DNA of 14,075 nucleotides. Source: an uncultured Clostridia bacterium (GTDB lineage Bacteria; Bacillota; Clostridia; Oscillospirales; Ruminococcaceae). A program made the position numbers and the translations under genes. The first letter of the stretch is position 1, and each line of letters starts with the position of its first letter. The DNA is taken from the NCBI GenBank assembly GCA_945947715.1, contig CAMEYZ010000031.1:1-14075 (forward strand), in the 5' to 3' direction. Of this stretch, positions 12,946-14,075 are shown piece after piece. The notes under the pieces were generated by a model. It was given only the letters and a program-made list of their open reading frames with translations, was not told the origin of the DNA and did no database searches.

Positions 12946-14075
12946 ACTATACTGCCTTTCTGCAGAAATTCTGCGCTGACGGTGTTATCCAGTACACTGT
13001 CTATGTATTCCATATCAAATTTCGATGTAGAATTGACTCCATGCTGAGCAGCCAGCTCGTCGGTGTACTGGGTGTAGAAATATACCCTGTTGTTGGCGTA
13101 GCCCGAGTCGTAGTGCTGAATGGTGGGGATAAGGGATATATCATCAATGGAGTATTCATCTCCGAAGCAGTCCACGTAAAAATCCAGCACACCGCCGATA
13201 AGATTACGAGGCTCGCTCTGTGCAGAAACGAAATTGCCCAGAGAGTATGCACAGAGAGTTTGCCCGCCGTCCTTGCGCTCTATCATCTCGATATCACGGA
13301 GAACATGGGGGTGAGTACCGATTATAACATCCGCTCCCGCATCGGCAAGCTGCTGAGCCACGTCCCGCTGCGTATCGGATATCACATAGGAATCCTCCAC
13401 GCCCCAGTGAAGGGACACAATGCATATATCGGATATCTTTTTCGCCTCCTTGATATCGGCTATCATACCGTCAACGTCGTAGGCGTTTCCGATAAGCATT
13501 TCCGAGCTATCGGGGAGCTTAAGACCGTTAAGACTCTCGGTGTATGAGAGGAAGGAAAATTCAATGCCGTTGGAGGTCATAGTGCGGATATTATCCTTGT
13601 CCTCCTCATTGCGGTAGGCGCCGAGAACGGTGACCTCGGGGTGACTGTCCCAGTAATCGAGACAGGCAGAAAGCCCCTCCTCCTTCCAGTCAAGAACATG
13701 ATTATTCGCCATAGTGAACACATCGAATCCAATATTTATCATATGGTCGCCAAGAGCGGTAGGGCTGTTAAAATAGGGATAATCCGAGGGCTCTATGGTA
13801 TCGTTGCAGATAAGCGTTTCCTGATTAAGGATAGCTATATCAGCATTTGCGATAAACTCATCGACGTTATCGTACAGGTATGTAAAATCATAGCCACCGC
13901 TGTCAGAGCGACTTGCTGCCTGTTTGTAGATGCTGCTGTGGATAAGGTTATCGCCCGCAGCCACAACGTGGACTCTTGCGGTAAGTGCAGCAGAGCGGTC
14001 CGTTTCGGATATAGGGTCAGAAGCGGGGTCCTCCGCGTCGTTATCCTCGGTTTTTTCAGCGGAGATAACGGAATA
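12942..14075 (-). CDS. CapA-family (poly-gamma-glutamate capsule-like) protein, N-terminus outside window
   Basis: The frame is open to the right edge with 377 visible residues, so the true start lies outside. The first 35 visible residues are an acidic Asp/Glu/Ser/Pro linker, as found between a membrane anchor or signal and an outer domain. The CapA metallophosphatase-like fold follows: AAGDNLIH (visible residues 39-46), LNQETL (about 83-88), MANNHVLDW (Asn124-Asn125-His126), SLHWG (His223), GTHPHV (253-258) and YSLGNFVS (278-285). The metal-binding set appears whole. CapA proteins take part in poly-gamma-glutamate production in Bacillus, but many homologues in gut clostridia lack capBC neighbours and have no proven role; none is visible here. 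It overlaps the deaminase gene by four bases. A GTG at 13964 looks like a start but is only an internal Val codon. Confidence 0.88.
   Translation of the reverse strand, partial: YSVISAEKTEDNDAEDPASDPISETDRSAALTARVHVVAAGDNLIHSSIYKQAASRSDSGGYDFTYLYDNVDEFIANADIAILNQETLICNDTIEPSDYPYFNSPTALGDHMINIGFDVFTMANNHVLDWKEEGLSACLDYWDSHPEVTVLGAYRNEEDKDNIRTMTSNGIEFSFLSYTESLNGLKLPDSSEMLIGNAYDVDGMIADIKEAKKISDICIVSLHWGVEDSYVISDTQRDVAQQLADAGADVIIGTHPHVLRDIEMIERKDGGQTLCAYSLGNFVSAQSEPRNLIGGVLDFYVDCFGDEYSIDDISLIPTIQHYDSGYANNRVYFYTQYTDELAAQHGVNSTSKFDMEYIDSVLDNTVSAEFLQKGSIV

Noticed and set aside
13962..13964. Start of the CapA-like gene at the GTG near 13964
   Set aside because: The frame stays open to 14075, the GTG falls inside the conserved first strand of the domain, and no ribosome binding site precedes it; the gene is simply cut by the window edge.

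Overview
The window looks like a chromosomal stretch from a Gram-positive anaerobe of the Firmicutes, most likely a Ruminococcus-type member of the Oscillospiraceae. This placement is an inference. It rests on AGGAGG-type ribosome binding sites, near-consensus sigma-A promoters with 17-base spacers, a lipoprotein signal peptide, an HtrA with a cytoplasmic low-complexity arm, and the gene families present. No rRNA, tRNA, CRISPR array, transposase or phage gene is visible.

Left part, 1-3750. A MATE-family exporter runs off the left edge (minus). Divergent from it is a small A/T-rich cupin gene that looks foreign in composition. A 334-base non-coding stretch follows, with an unusual pair of interlocked inverted repeats. 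Next is an 80-residue Gly/Pro/His-rich protein with a hydrophobic tail, ended by a terminator. Then comes purA (adenylosuccinate synthetase), driven by a near-perfect extended -10 promoter, and a small lipoprotein of unknown function.

Middle part, 3811-7825, minus strand. Transcription order is OmpR-family response regulator, sensor histidine kinase (8-base overlap), and an HtrA/DegP-like membrane serine protease. A terminator-like hairpin sits between the kinase and the protease. This resembles envelope or secretion-stress modules (CssRS/HtrA, and the walRK locus that ends in htrA), so the protease is probably an effector or target of the two-component pair. Upstream of the regulator are 22-bp-spaced direct repeats that could be its own binding site. 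The htrA N-terminal arm is encoded by a 36-bp tandem repeat.

Right part, 8132-14075, minus strand. An sbcD-sbcC pair (Mre11/Rad50-type nuclease) forms its own two-gene operon behind a strong promoter. Upstream of it, and separated by a perfect terminator, is a dCMP deaminase of the type seen in eukaryotes. It is translationally coupled (ATGA overlap) to a CapA-family (poly-gamma-glutamate capsule-like) metallophosphoesterase-fold protein that runs off the right edge.

Most of the window is ordinary core chromosome. The parts worth a second look are the 80-residue Gly/Pro/His protein and its structured upstream region, the repeat arm of HtrA, and the regulatory structures around the two-component/HtrA cluster.
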